Below are positions 34,731 to 43,045 of a DNA stretch of 64,000 bases, one piece after another. The DNA is from JBEBVQ01 sp037190845 (GTDB lineage Bacteria; Bacteroidota; Bacteroidia; Chitinophagales; Chitinophagaceae). A model generated the notes under the pieces. That model saw only the letters and a list, made by a program, of their open reading frames with translations, was not told the origin of the DNA and made no database searches. The stretch lies in the NCBI GenBank assembly GCA_037190845.1, contig JBBCJI010000007.1, positions 62,001-126,000 of the forward strand, read 5' to 3'. Made by a program: the position numbers and the translations under genes. Within the stretch, counting starts at the first letter, position 1, and each line of letters begins with the position of its first letter.

Positions 34731-35282
34731 ATGTCTATTAAAAATCCCAAACACCTGATGTTGCTTGCCGCTGTTGCTTTATTAACACTGGCTGCATGTA
34801 AGAAAGAAGAAATTAAGAAAGATGAAGATAAAATTGTCAATGAGGAAGAACCGGGTATTTTCAGAGCTGTTATCACGGGGTCACCTACAGGAAAAGATTC
34901 GATCAGCATTACCGGCACACCCCACGCAAGGGCACATTATAAACAAGGTACTTTATCCATAGTAGCCAGCGCTTCAGGTCTGGAATTTCGCCAGGGCGAG
35001 CAATCTGCCCGGCTATTTATATCGCCGGCTGTATATAACGGCCCGGGAACCTATGTGTTTGACGGTAGTGGAGAAAGCGGAGGATTTTACGCTGAAGATG
35101 ATAAAACCCACACTTTTGACGCCTATAAGACATATGGCTCCGGCTCTGTTACCATTATTTCGAAAACCGACAAACGGGTTACCGGCAGCTTTGAATTTAC
35201 TGCGGAGAATTCCTCAAAAACAACGTCCATAACACTTTCATCCGGCACTTTCGACGTTCCTGTTATAGAAGATAAAGATTAG
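34731..35282 (+). CDS. lipoprotein of unknown function (DUF6252-like)
   Basis: 183 residues. Lipobox LAAC with Cys23, then a highly charged Lys/Glu tether (KKEEIKKDEDK), then a beta-rich domain with GPGTYVFDGSGESGG, YGSGSVTIISKTDKRVTGSFEF and SGTFDVPV. The C-terminal half resembles the lipoprotein at 21417-22106. A TATTTTTG -7 box lies at 34706-34713, 17 bases before the start. The stop overlaps the stop of the convergent methyltransferase gene by four bases. Function unknown. Confidence 0.83.
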   Translation: MSIKNPKHLMLLAAVALLTLAACKKEEIKKDEDKIVNEEEPGIFRAVITGSPTGKDSISITGTPHARAHYKQGTLSIVASASGLEFRQGEQSARLFISPAVYNGPGTYVFDGSGESGGFYAEDDKTHTFDAYKTYGSGSVTIISKTDKRVTGSFEFTAENSSKTTSITLSSGTFDVPVIEDKD

Positions 35283-36022
35283 GAACCCGGCATCAGGAGG
35301 GCACAAAGAATACCTGCCGAGACAGCCGCGTTGAGCGACTCTGCCCCACCCCGCCGCGGGATCATTACGTTATGGGTTGCCAACTGAACCAGGCCGGGTG
35401 AAAGCCCTTTCGACTCGTTGCCGATCAGCAGTACCCCTGCCGGTAAAGGATCCATATGATATACATTATCACCCGACAGGGATGCTGCGATCACAGGCAT
35501 ACTTACCCCGGCAATAAAGGCAGGCAGATCAGCTTTATGTATTTGCACCCGCAAATGCCCACCCATAGCAGCTTGTACGACCTTGGGATTGAATGCATCC
35601 GCACAATCAGGAGAGCAGACAACATGATCAATTCCGAACCAGTCTGCTATGCGGATAATCGTACCAAGGTTACCGGGATCCTGAATCGTATCCAGCGCCA
35701 AACACCATTCATCAGCTGGCAGTGTGCCGGTCTGCTTCGGCAATTCCGCTACCAGCAGTACCTGGTTGGGGGTCGTTAAAGAAGATAGGGTCTCCAGTTC
35801 ATCCCTGCTCACTGTTATCGTCTGAGCTTCGGGATGACGGGAGATTAAGGCCTCATTGGATTGCATCCAGGCTTCCACTCCCACGATCATACGGATCGTA
35901 ACCTGCGCGGATAACCATTCTTTTGCCAGTTTATCCCCTTCCACCGGGTATACATTATTTTCTTTCCGGTATTTTTGCTCTGCTAAAGAACGGATATATT
36001 TGGCCTGGGATTTGGATAACAT
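35279..36022 (-). CDS. TrmH/SpoU-family RNA 2'-O-methyltransferase
   Basis: 247 residues. The N-terminal RNA-binding substrate domain (SKSQAKYIRSL ... YPVEGDKLAKEWL) is followed by the SPOUT knot with the three conserved motifs: LDTIQDPGNLGTIIRIAD (motif 1), VLLIGNESKGLS (motif 2) and GGAESLNAAVSAGIL (motif 3). It methylates the ribose of tRNA or rRNA with SAM; the target is unknown. The gene is divergent from tamL with 18 bases between start codons, a conserved arrangement in the phylum as far as I recall. A perfect TAGTTTTG box (36035-36028) ends five bases before the ATG. Confidence 0.93.
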   Translation of the reverse strand: MLSKSQAKYIRSLAEQKYRKENNVYPVEGDKLAKEWLSAQVTIRMIVGVEAWMQSNEALISRHPEAQTITVSRDELETLSSLTTPNQVLLVAELPKQTGTLPADEWCLALDTIQDPGNLGTIIRIADWFGIDHVVCSPDCADAFNPKVVQAAMGGHLRVQIHKADLPAFIAGVSMPVIAASLSGDNVYHMDPLPAGVLLIGNESKGLSPGLVQLATHNVMIPRRGGAESLNAAVSAGILCALLMPGS

Positions 36023-36027
36023 CCTTA

Positions 36028-36035
36028 CAAAACTA
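36028..36035 (-). promoter_or_regulatory. -7 box directly in front of the RNA methyltransferase
   Basis: Minus-strand TAGTTTTG, an exact TAnnTTTG, five bases before the ATG. It falls in the 18-base gap between two divergent starts. Confidence 0.5.
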
Positions 36036-36040
36036 TATAA

Positions 36041-38482
36041 TTGGCGTTAACCGGTTACATACACCGCAGAAAAAAAGTAAAAGCCCTGGCATTATTACCG
36101 GTGTTTCTTCTGCTCCTATGGACACAGACCGGATGCAATCCCACCAAGCACCTGAAGGAAGGCGAATACCTGCTGCGCAAAAATTCGCTTCAAATCAGAT
36201 CCGATAAAAGTCTTACACGTAAGGGGGAATTAAACGATCAGCTCAGCTCACTGGTACTCCAGAAGCCCAACTCTTATATGTTCGGCTTCATCCCTTTCCG
36301 GACGTGGCTATACAACAATCGTTATGAAAAATACAGGCGGCAGGATACACTTGAAGGAGCACCCAAAAAAAGATTGGCGGAAGCGCCTGTGATCTATGAC
36401 AGTATGCTGCAGAGACGAGCTGCCGGGTATATGAAAACCCAGCTTTTTAACCGGGGATATTTTTATGCCCGGGTTTCGGATACGGTACGATTCAGGAAAA
36501 AGAAAGCTTTCGTAACCTACCGTGTAGAAACCAATACCAACTACCTGATCAACGAAGTAAATACTGATGTAGACAATCCTTACGTAGCTACCGTTATTAC
36601 AGAAGCGATGAAATATTCCGTGCTGAAGAAGTACCGGGAATTTACGTATGAGCTGTTGGAATCGGAACGAAGCCGGATAGCCGCCTATATGCGCAACAAA
36701 GGTTACTATAAGTTCTCGCAGGAGAATATCACCTTCCAGATAGACACCTTAAACAAAGCTTATTTCCGGAACCTCGCCAGTCCGTTTGAGAGTGCTGTTA
36801 ATTTCCTGACCCTGCAACGGCAGGAAAAAAAACCAACATTAGATCTCACGGTTACTATACGCACCGAAGATCCGGATGCTTATCGTCAGTATCTGATCGG
36901 GAAAGTACACGTGTTTCCGGATTTCATAAGCCGGGAAGACATCCGCGACAGCAGCATGATCGAGAAACAACTTGCGGGCGTTACATTCCGGTACCATGAT
37001 TATTATGTACGTGAACCGGTTTTACTGAAACACATCTACCTGATAGAAGGTAAACTGTTCAGTCAGGATCTCTACGACCAGACGATTACCAAACTGAATG
37101 AACTGGGACTATTTCAGTATGTACGCATATACATGATAGAAGATACGACCATAAAGTCTGAAAAAACATTACGCTGCTTTGTCGTGCTCAACCCGACAAG
37201 AAAATACGACGTCTCTACCAATTTTGAAGTTTCCAGCGGGTCTACCTATTCGCTCGGCAGCGCTATCAGCCTGGGATTCCGTAACCGGAACCTGGCCAAA
37301 GGCGGCAACCAGCTTTCCATAACGGTAAGCGGAGGCGTAGAATCAGGATATGCCCCACAAATATCAGAAGAGTTGCACAAACGTTTTTACCTGTTGTCGC
37401 GCAACTTCGGGTTCAATACCAATCTCGTGTTTCCTAAATTCCTGGTACCGCTAAGCACAGCACGCTTCAGCAGATCCAATCTGCCGCGTACCATCCTGGG
37501 CGTAGGTGTCAACCTGCTGGATCGGCTGAACTATTTTACAATGACCAACACGACGGCCAGCATTACTTACAATTGGCGGGAGACACCGACCAAAACATGG
37601 GATATTTCTCCTGCCTTTATCAATATCCTCCGGCTACCCAGCATCACAGACTCTTTCCAACGGTTGCTGGACATCAACCAATTCCTGCGTAACAGTTACA
37701 AGCCCAACTTCATAGAAGGTGAGAATATTTACTTCACATTTACCGACCAGGGGCGCCCTTCCGCACGCTATGGATATTCATATATACGTGTAGGGCTCGA
37801 AGAGGCAGGGGCACTGATGTCGGGCATTAACGGCATTGGCAGAACAGTAAATAACACATTCAATTTTCAGTATGCCCAATATGTAAAGTTCGATTTTGAT
37901 GCCCGCCATTACCGGAATTTCCGGAACTCCACTGCTGCATTACGCTTCTATGGCGGTATTGGCATTCCGTATGACAAGTCGGAAGCACTACCTTATATAA
38001 AACAATATTTTGTGGGGGGTGCGTACAGCATACGCGGCTGGCGTGTACGTAACTTAGGTCCCGGCGGGAGTGTACCCGACCTGAATAATATCAATTTCAT
38101 TGACCGTACCGGGGATATTAAACTGGAAATGAATGGCGAATATCGCTTCCCCATGCTGCAACTGTTTTCCGGCGCTATCGGTCTGAATGGAGCACTCTTC
38201 ACAGATGCAGGTAATATCTGGCTCTTTAAGGCAGATCCGGAATACGAAAACGGACATATTACCTGGAGTCGCTTCGGGCATGATATTGCGATCAGCTCAG
38301 GGGCCGGCGCGCGGATGGATATCGGAGGCATTTTCACACTACGGCTGGATGCCGCATTCCCGCTGAAAAAGCCTTACGTACCGGAGAATAGCGGGTGGGT
38401 ACTCAATCAGATCGACTTCGGCCATAAGCAATGGCGTAATGAAAATATCATACTCAACATTGCGATCGGATACCCGTTTTAA
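36041..38482 (+). CDS. tamL: TamL: lipidated BamA/TamA-family outer-membrane assembly protein
   Basis: 813 residues. An N-terminal signal with lipobox QTGC (Cys32), directly followed by NPTKHLKEGEYLLRKN, is the hallmark of the Bacteroidota lipoprotein version of TamA. POTRA-like domains span roughly residues 35-400. The C-terminal 16-stranded Omp85 barrel includes YFVGGAYSIRGWRVRNLGPGG with the conserved VRGF-type motif (here IRGW) and ends INFGY-like at IAIGYPF. It helps insert proteins into the outer membrane. The start is TTG at 36041, as no ATG precedes the signal sequence. No tamB gene follows here, the next gene being an arginase. Confidence 0.9.
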   Translation: MALTGYIHRRKKVKALALLPVFLLLLWTQTGCNPTKHLKEGEYLLRKNSLQIRSDKSLTRKGELNDQLSSLVLQKPNSYMFGFIPFRTWLYNNRYEKYRRQDTLEGAPKKRLAEAPVIYDSMLQRRAAGYMKTQLFNRGYFYARVSDTVRFRKKKAFVTYRVETNTNYLINEVNTDVDNPYVATVITEAMKYSVLKKYREFTYELLESERSRIAAYMRNKGYYKFSQENITFQIDTLNKAYFRNLASPFESAVNFLTLQRQEKKPTLDLTVTIRTEDPDAYRQYLIGKVHVFPDFISREDIRDSSMIEKQLAGVTFRYHDYYVREPVLLKHIYLIEGKLFSQDLYDQTITKLNELGLFQYVRIYMIEDTTIKSEKTLRCFVVLNPTRKYDVSTNFEVSSGSTYSLGSAISLGFRNRNLAKGGNQLSITVSGGVESGYAPQISEELHKRFYLLSRNFGFNTNLVFPKFLVPLSTARFSRSNLPRTILGVGVNLLDRLNYFTMTNTTASITYNWRETPTKTWDISPAFINILRLPSITDSFQRLLDINQFLRNSYKPNFIEGENIYFTFTDQGRPSARYGYSYIRVGLEEAGALMSGINGIGRTVNNTFNFQYAQYVKFDFDARHYRNFRNSTAALRFYGGIGIPYDKSEALPYIKQYFVGGAYSIRGWRVRNLGPGGSVPDLNNINFIDRTGDIKLEMNGEYRFPMLQLFSGAIGLNGALFTDAGNIWLFKADPEYENGHITWSRFGHDIAISSGAGARMDIGGIFTLRLDAAFPLKKPYVPENSGWVLNQIDFGHKQWRNENIILNIAIGYPF

Positions 38483-38577
38483 TGAGTTAATTTGAAAATG
38501 AGTCAATGTTAACAATGCTTACTACCACAAGGGCATTTTCAAATTAGCACATTTTCACATTTTCAAATTTAACTTGC

Positions 38578-38585
38578 TACATTTG
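38578..38585 (+). promoter_or_regulatory. -7 box directly in front of the arginase
   Basis: TACATTTG, an exact TAnnTTTG, ends seven bases before the ATG at 38593. The gap upstream (38483-38577) contains inverted TTTGAAAATG/CATTTTCAAA arms that may end tamL transcription. Confidence 0.5.
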
Positions 38586-38592
38586 GGGTAAT

Positions 38593-39540
38593 ATGCGTAA
38601 TATCAAGATCATAGAAGTAAAATCGGAAATAGGCGCAGGTACACGCGGAGCCAGCCTTGGCGCCGATGCTATAAAAATCGCTGCACTGGATTACATGAGC
38701 AGCTTTTTTGTAAACTTTCCTACAGAGATACTCGAAACAGAAAACCGCCTTTTATATGAACCCGTGGAATCTCCTTATGCCAAGCGGATCAAAGGCATTC
38801 TGACGATGTATGAGCGGGTATCCGCAACGGTTTCCAACACACTCAAATCCGGGCTCTTCCCACTTGTGATCGCCGGCGACCATAGCACTGCCGGCGGTAC
38901 AATCGCCGGCATCAAAATGGCAAAACCCAAAAACCGCCTGGGTGTTGTATGGATAGATGCCCATGCCGATATGCATACACCCTATACTACACCTTCGGGT
39001 AATATGCACGGGATGCCGCTGGCAGCAGCGCTGGGTATAGACAATATTGAAAACCAGGTACACAACCCCGATGCAAAAACAGTTGAGTTATGGAACAAGA
39101 TCAAAGGCATCGCGAAAGTCAATCCGATGATCCAGCCCGAAGATATCGTCTTTATTGCATTACGCGATTTTGAAAAAGAAGAAGAGTATCTCATCAAGCG
39201 ACATAATATCAAAGTCATACCCGTACAGGAAGTACGGCGCAAAGGCGTTGCCAATACCGTACGGCAGGCACTAATGCACCTGAATCAGTGCGACGATATA
39301 TACGTATCCTTTGATGTGGATAGTCTTGACAGTTCGATCTCACGGGGAACAGGTACACCGGTAAGCAACGGGCTGAAAGAACGGGAAGCCGAAGATCTTA
39401 TGGCTTCGTTCATGCAAAGCCATAAAATTTGCTGCTTCGAGATAACGGAGGTAAATCCTACATTGGATAAAGAAAACCTGATGGCGGAGATCGCGTTTAA
39501 TATATTGCAGCGATGTGTGAATTTGTTGCTGGTGAATTAA
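38593..39540 (+). CDS. arginase
   Basis: 315 residues. Arginine to ornithine and urea, using two Mn2+. Signature motifs are present: AGDHSTAGG (about 95-103), WIDAHADMHTPYTTPSGNMH (about 119-138, the arginase-type TTPSGN loop that contacts the substrate) and SFDVDSLDSS (about 238-247). The N-terminal GTRGASLGADAI loop also matches arginases and not agmatinases. Together with pruA at 43046 it fits arginine/ornithine breakdown to glutamate. It is distinct from the agmatinase-like gene at 7398. Confidence 0.9.
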   Translation: MRNIKIIEVKSEIGAGTRGASLGADAIKIAALDYMSSFFVNFPTEILETENRLLYEPVESPYAKRIKGILTMYERVSATVSNTLKSGLFPLVIAGDHSTAGGTIAGIKMAKPKNRLGVVWIDAHADMHTPYTTPSGNMHGMPLAAALGIDNIENQVHNPDAKTVELWNKIKGIAKVNPMIQPEDIVFIALRDFEKEEEYLIKRHNIKVIPVQEVRRKGVANTVRQALMHLNQCDDIYVSFDVDSLDSSISRGTGTPVSNGLKEREAEDLMASFMQSHKICCFEITEVNPTLDKENLMAEIAFNILQRCVNLLLVN

Positions 39541-39581
39541 CTACAACACGTTATTGAATAGAGACTATGTTTGTATAATCA

Positions 39582-40064
39582 CTATTCAATAACAAATTTC
39601 ATCCCCCTGCCGCGACCTTCTTTGCCATCCGGCAATATAACCCGGATATCATCAAAAAAAGCCGTATCTCCACGCTTGGTACGCGTGTATATCGTAGCAG
39701 CAACACCCGGAGTCAGCACATTGCCGGGACAATATTCCATCAGCAGATCGGTAACGGGGATAATATTACCTACAGAATCTTCATAAATATTCCGCTCCTT
39801 GTAGTTGAAAATAAAGCCTGCTACCTTGTGCCCTGAATCCCTTGCATATAATCCCTGTTGCAATAATGAATCGAACACTTGCTTACCGATATTCCCACCG
39901 GAAAGCTGAGACGCTCCCAATACAACCGGGTAAGTGATTTTCCGGCTCACCGTATCCTTACGCGGGTCTTTGTCAAACGTAGCAATTACCTGCTGTGCAG
40001 ATACCTGATAAGCACCTGCAAATAGGGTTATCAACATCAGCAATAAAAAAGTCATTCTTTTCAT
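39582..40064 (-). CDS. secreted protein with GldM-like C-terminal domain, 160 residues
   Basis: Signal peptide 1-23 (QVSAQ). The remainder is one beta-rich domain. The segment from AGFIFNYKERNIYEDSVGN to GDTAFFDDIRVILPDGKEG resembles one of the repeated periplasmic domains of the gliding/T9SS protein GldM, in the spacing of strands and the closing FFDDIRVxxPDGK motif. The match is by eye and modest. A small periplasmic accessory of type IX secretion is possible, as two T9SS cargo genes lie in the window. No other family is recognised. Confidence 0.72.
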   Translation of the reverse strand: MKRMTFLLLMLITLFAGAYQVSAQQVIATFDKDPRKDTVSRKITYPVVLGASQLSGGNIGKQVFDSLLQQGLYARDSGHKVAGFIFNYKERNIYEDSVGNIIPVTDLLMEYCPGNVLTPGVAATIYTRTKRGDTAFFDDIRVILPDGKEGRGRGMKFVIE

Positions 40065-40153
40065 CCCTGTAAATTTCTCTTGTAAATATATGCCACAATT
40101 ATGGTCGGAAGGAGCCTTTAATGAAATTTTTACACCCCAAAAAAGGACTATGC

Positions 40154-40240
40154 TTCGGCAAGCTCAGCAACCGTCATTAAAAGACGGTCATTGAGCTTGC
40201 CGAAATGCGGTCATTGAACCCCGAGTTTGTCGAAGTTTCT
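40154..40240. repeat. palindromic repeat downstream of valS
   Basis: TTCGGCAAGCTCA (40154-40166) pairs with TGAGCTTGCCGAA (40192-40204), with an inner ACCGTC/GACGGT stem; a degenerate further copy of one arm (CCCGAGTTTGTCGAAG) ends near 40236. This is the dispersed CTTCGxCAAGCTCA type of palindrome. It lies between the convergent... same-strand ends of valS and the gene at 39582 and may terminate valS. The rest of the 217-base gap shows nothing. Confidence 0.65.
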
Positions 40241-40281
40241 GAAATGAATACTATATAAGCGGACGCTGGAAATGTCCCCGA

Positions 40282-42927
40282 TTACAGCAAGCTAAGACTT
40301 TCTTCAATAGCTTGTATCCTGGCCAGTGCATCGGCCTGCTTTTTCCTTTCGGCATCCACTACTTCGGCTTTGGCATTTTGCACAAAACGCTCATTGCCAA
40401 GTTTCTTTTCCACACTACCTAAGAACCCACGCAGATAATCCAGCTCTTTTTCCATTTCCTCTTTCTGCACGGCTGTGTCAATAATGCCTCCGGCCGCTTC
40501 AATATAGATCTTCTCGGTTTGTACTACGAGTGCTATCTGCCCCGGCTGTGCAGTACCGGTAAATGTGATCTCATCCGCATTTACCTGGCGCTTCAGGATA
40601 TGTGCTGCTTTTTCATAAAACGCCGGATTGCCCGTATCTATACGGAGTGATATCGGATCTTTGGATTTAAGCTGGTTTTTCACCCGCGCATCGCGCACCG
40701 CCGTGATAAGCTCCTGCAGCAATGCGCCATCAGAAAGAATAACCGCCTTGGACAATGTGGGAACTTTCCCACTCCGATAATCCATCACCTCAATCTGTGA
40801 TGCCATCAGATCATCTCCGGCATTACGCGTTCTGAGTAAATGAAACACTTCTTCGGTAATAAACGGCATATATGGGTGCAGCAATTGCAGCAACCGTTCA
40901 AAAAATGAAACGGTGCGCTCATATACGACCTTCGATACCGGCCTGTCCTGCGCGGGTTTTACCCATTCGAGATACCAAGAACAGAAATCATTCCATATAA
41001 GTGAATACACAAGCTTAAGCGATTCACTGAGCTTGAACTCAGTCTCCCACTCCTTCAACCGCAGCGTAGCTTCATTAATCGTTTCGTCCATCCACTCCAG
41101 GGCAAACATAGTCTGCACATCTTTATCTTCCGACACGCGTGCTTCCCACCCTTTCACGAGTTTGAGGGCATTCCATATCTTATTGCAGAAGTTCCGGCCC
41201 TGCTCAAGCGCCGCTTCATCAAACAACACATCATTACCCGCAGGCGATGATATCAATACGCTCAGACGGACAGCATCCGCTCCATAATCGTCTATCAGTT
41301 GCAGCAGATCGGGAGAATTGCCGAGCGACTTGCTCATCTTCCGCCCCTGCTTATCCCGTACGATACCGGTAAAATATACCCGCTCAAAAGGATGTTCTCC
41401 TTTAAATTCATACCCTGCCATGATCATCCGAGCCACCCAGAAGAAAATAATTTCAGGAGCAGTAACGAGTGTTTGTGTCGGGTAATAGTACTTCAACTCC
41501 GTATTATCCGGAGATTCATTCCAACCGAATACCTGCATTGGCCAGAGCCAGGAACTGAACCAGGTATCCAGCACATCCTCTTCCTGACGAAGACTACCGG
41601 ATGCACTGGGATTTTTCTCTTTATACTGGCGAACTGCGTCTTCTTCCGTTTCCCCTACATAGATATTACCATCAACATCGTACCAGGCCGGTATCCGCTG
41701 TCCCCACCAAAGCTGGCGGCTTACACACCAGTCCTTGATATTTTCCATCCAGTGGCGGTAGAGGTTCTTGAATTTCGGCGGATAAAAACCAACCGTATCA
41801 TTCAAAACAGACTCCAATGCAGGTTGGGCAAGATCCTCCATCTTACACCACCACTGCATACTGAGCCTTGGTTCAATCACCACATCGGTCCGCTCCGAAA
41901 AACCAACCTGATTACTGTACAGTTCTTCTTTTACAAAATGACCGGCAGCTTCCAGATCTTTCACAATCTTTTTACGCACTGCAAAACGATCTTCACCGAT
42001 ATACATACCAGCAGCCTCGCTGAGTGTGCCATCCTCATTCAGCGTATCTATCACCGGAAGTTTGTGTTTCAACCCCAGATTATAGTCGTTGATATCATGT
42101 GCCGGCGTCACCTTTAATGCACCGGTACCAAATTCAAGATCGATATACTCATCAAAGATAATCGGGATGCGACGGTTCACCAGCGGCACAAAACAATGCT
42201 TCCCTTTGAGATGAGTATAACGCGGATCATTAGGATGCACGCAGACAGCCGTATCTCCAAGTATGGTTTCCGGACGTACGGTAGCGATTGTAATCCACTC
42301 TTCTGTATCTCCCTCTACACGATAACGTACATAATACAACTTTGACTGTGTCTGCTTATGAATCACCTCTTCATCACTGAGCGCTGTCTTCGCCTTGGGA
42401 TCCCAGTTGATCATCTTCACCCCCCGATAGATCAGCCCTTTGTTGTAGAGCTCAACAAACACACGGATCACAGAGGCATAGTATTCCTTATCCATTGTAA
42501 AAGCCGTCCGCTGCCAGTCGAGCGAGCAACCCAGCTTACGCAACTGCTGGAGGATGATGCCTCCGTATTTTTCCTTCCATTCCCAGGCATGGCCAAGAAA
42601 TTCATCGCGACTCAGGGTATTTTTGTCAATGCCTTTTTCGCGCAGCATACCCACGACCTTTGCCTCTGTTGCAATAGAAGCATGGTCGGTGCCCGGCACC
42701 CAGCAGGTATTATAGCCGCTCATTTTCGCACGGCGGATGAGCACATCCTGGACCGTGTTATTGAGCGCATGTCCCATATGCAGTACACCGGTCACATTGG
42801 GCGGGGGCATGACAATCGTATAAGGTTTACGGCCATCTGGCTCCGAATGGAAATATCCTGCCTGGTTCCAGTGTTCATACCATATTTCCGCGGCGGTGCG
42901 GTGGTCAAAATTCTTACCGATCTCCAT
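40282..42927 (-). CDS. valS: valyl-tRNA synthetase
   Basis: 881 residues, normal for bacterial ValRS. The class I signature HIGH appears as HMGH in PPPNVTGVLHMGHALN (about 41-56) and KMSKS is exact in DKQGRKMSKSLGNSPD (about 530). The CP1 editing domain lies between them and a C-terminal coiled coil (about 815-880, KEEMEKELDYLRGFL) is present as expected. It charges tRNA-Val with valine. Upstream, an ATGTGT-type hairpin repeat separates it from pruA, so no operon is inferred. Confidence 0.98.
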   Translation of the reverse strand: MEIGKNFDHRTAAEIWYEHWNQAGYFHSEPDGRKPYTIVMPPPNVTGVLHMGHALNNTVQDVLIRRAKMSGYNTCWVPGTDHASIATEAKVVGMLREKGIDKNTLSRDEFLGHAWEWKEKYGGIILQQLRKLGCSLDWQRTAFTMDKEYYASVIRVFVELYNKGLIYRGVKMINWDPKAKTALSDEEVIHKQTQSKLYYVRYRVEGDTEEWITIATVRPETILGDTAVCVHPNDPRYTHLKGKHCFVPLVNRRIPIIFDEYIDLEFGTGALKVTPAHDINDYNLGLKHKLPVIDTLNEDGTLSEAAGMYIGEDRFAVRKKIVKDLEAAGHFVKEELYSNQVGFSERTDVVIEPRLSMQWWCKMEDLAQPALESVLNDTVGFYPPKFKNLYRHWMENIKDWCVSRQLWWGQRIPAWYDVDGNIYVGETEEDAVRQYKEKNPSASGSLRQEEDVLDTWFSSWLWPMQVFGWNESPDNTELKYYYPTQTLVTAPEIIFFWVARMIMAGYEFKGEHPFERVYFTGIVRDKQGRKMSKSLGNSPDLLQLIDDYGADAVRLSVLISSPAGNDVLFDEAALEQGRNFCNKIWNALKLVKGWEARVSEDKDVQTMFALEWMDETINEATLRLKEWETEFKLSESLKLVYSLIWNDFCSWYLEWVKPAQDRPVSKVVYERTVSFFERLLQLLHPYMPFITEEVFHLLRTRNAGDDLMASQIEVMDYRSGKVPTLSKAVILSDGALLQELITAVRDARVKNQLKSKDPISLRIDTGNPAFYEKAAHILKRQVNADEITFTGTAQPGQIALVVQTEKIYIEAAGGIIDTAVQKEEMEKELDYLRGFLGSVEKKLGNERFVQNAKAEVVDAERKKQADALARIQAIEESLSLL

Positions 42928-42962
42928 GTATTAGCTGATAAAATTGAAAGCTGAACATTAAG

Positions 42963-43043
42963 AGATGTGTTGGATGTGACTGATGTGTGAGATGTGTTTG
43001 TAAGTTTAACACATCGATCACATCTCACACATCCAACACATCT
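42963..43043. repeat. ATGTGT-type hairpin repeat, copy A
   Basis: AGATGTGTTGGATGTG at the left is inverted as CACATCCAACACATCT at the right, with further imperfect GATGTGT/ACACATC pairing between. It lies between pruA (ends 43046) and valS (starts 42927), both on the minus strand, where it could terminate pruA. Related copies are at 52495 and 53710, and half of one at 47602. Confidence 0.75.
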
Positions 43044-43045
43044 AC

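Noticed and set aside
41299..42117. 272-codon plus-strand ORF opposite valS
   Set aside because: Antisense shadow of an essential synthetase with both class I signatures.
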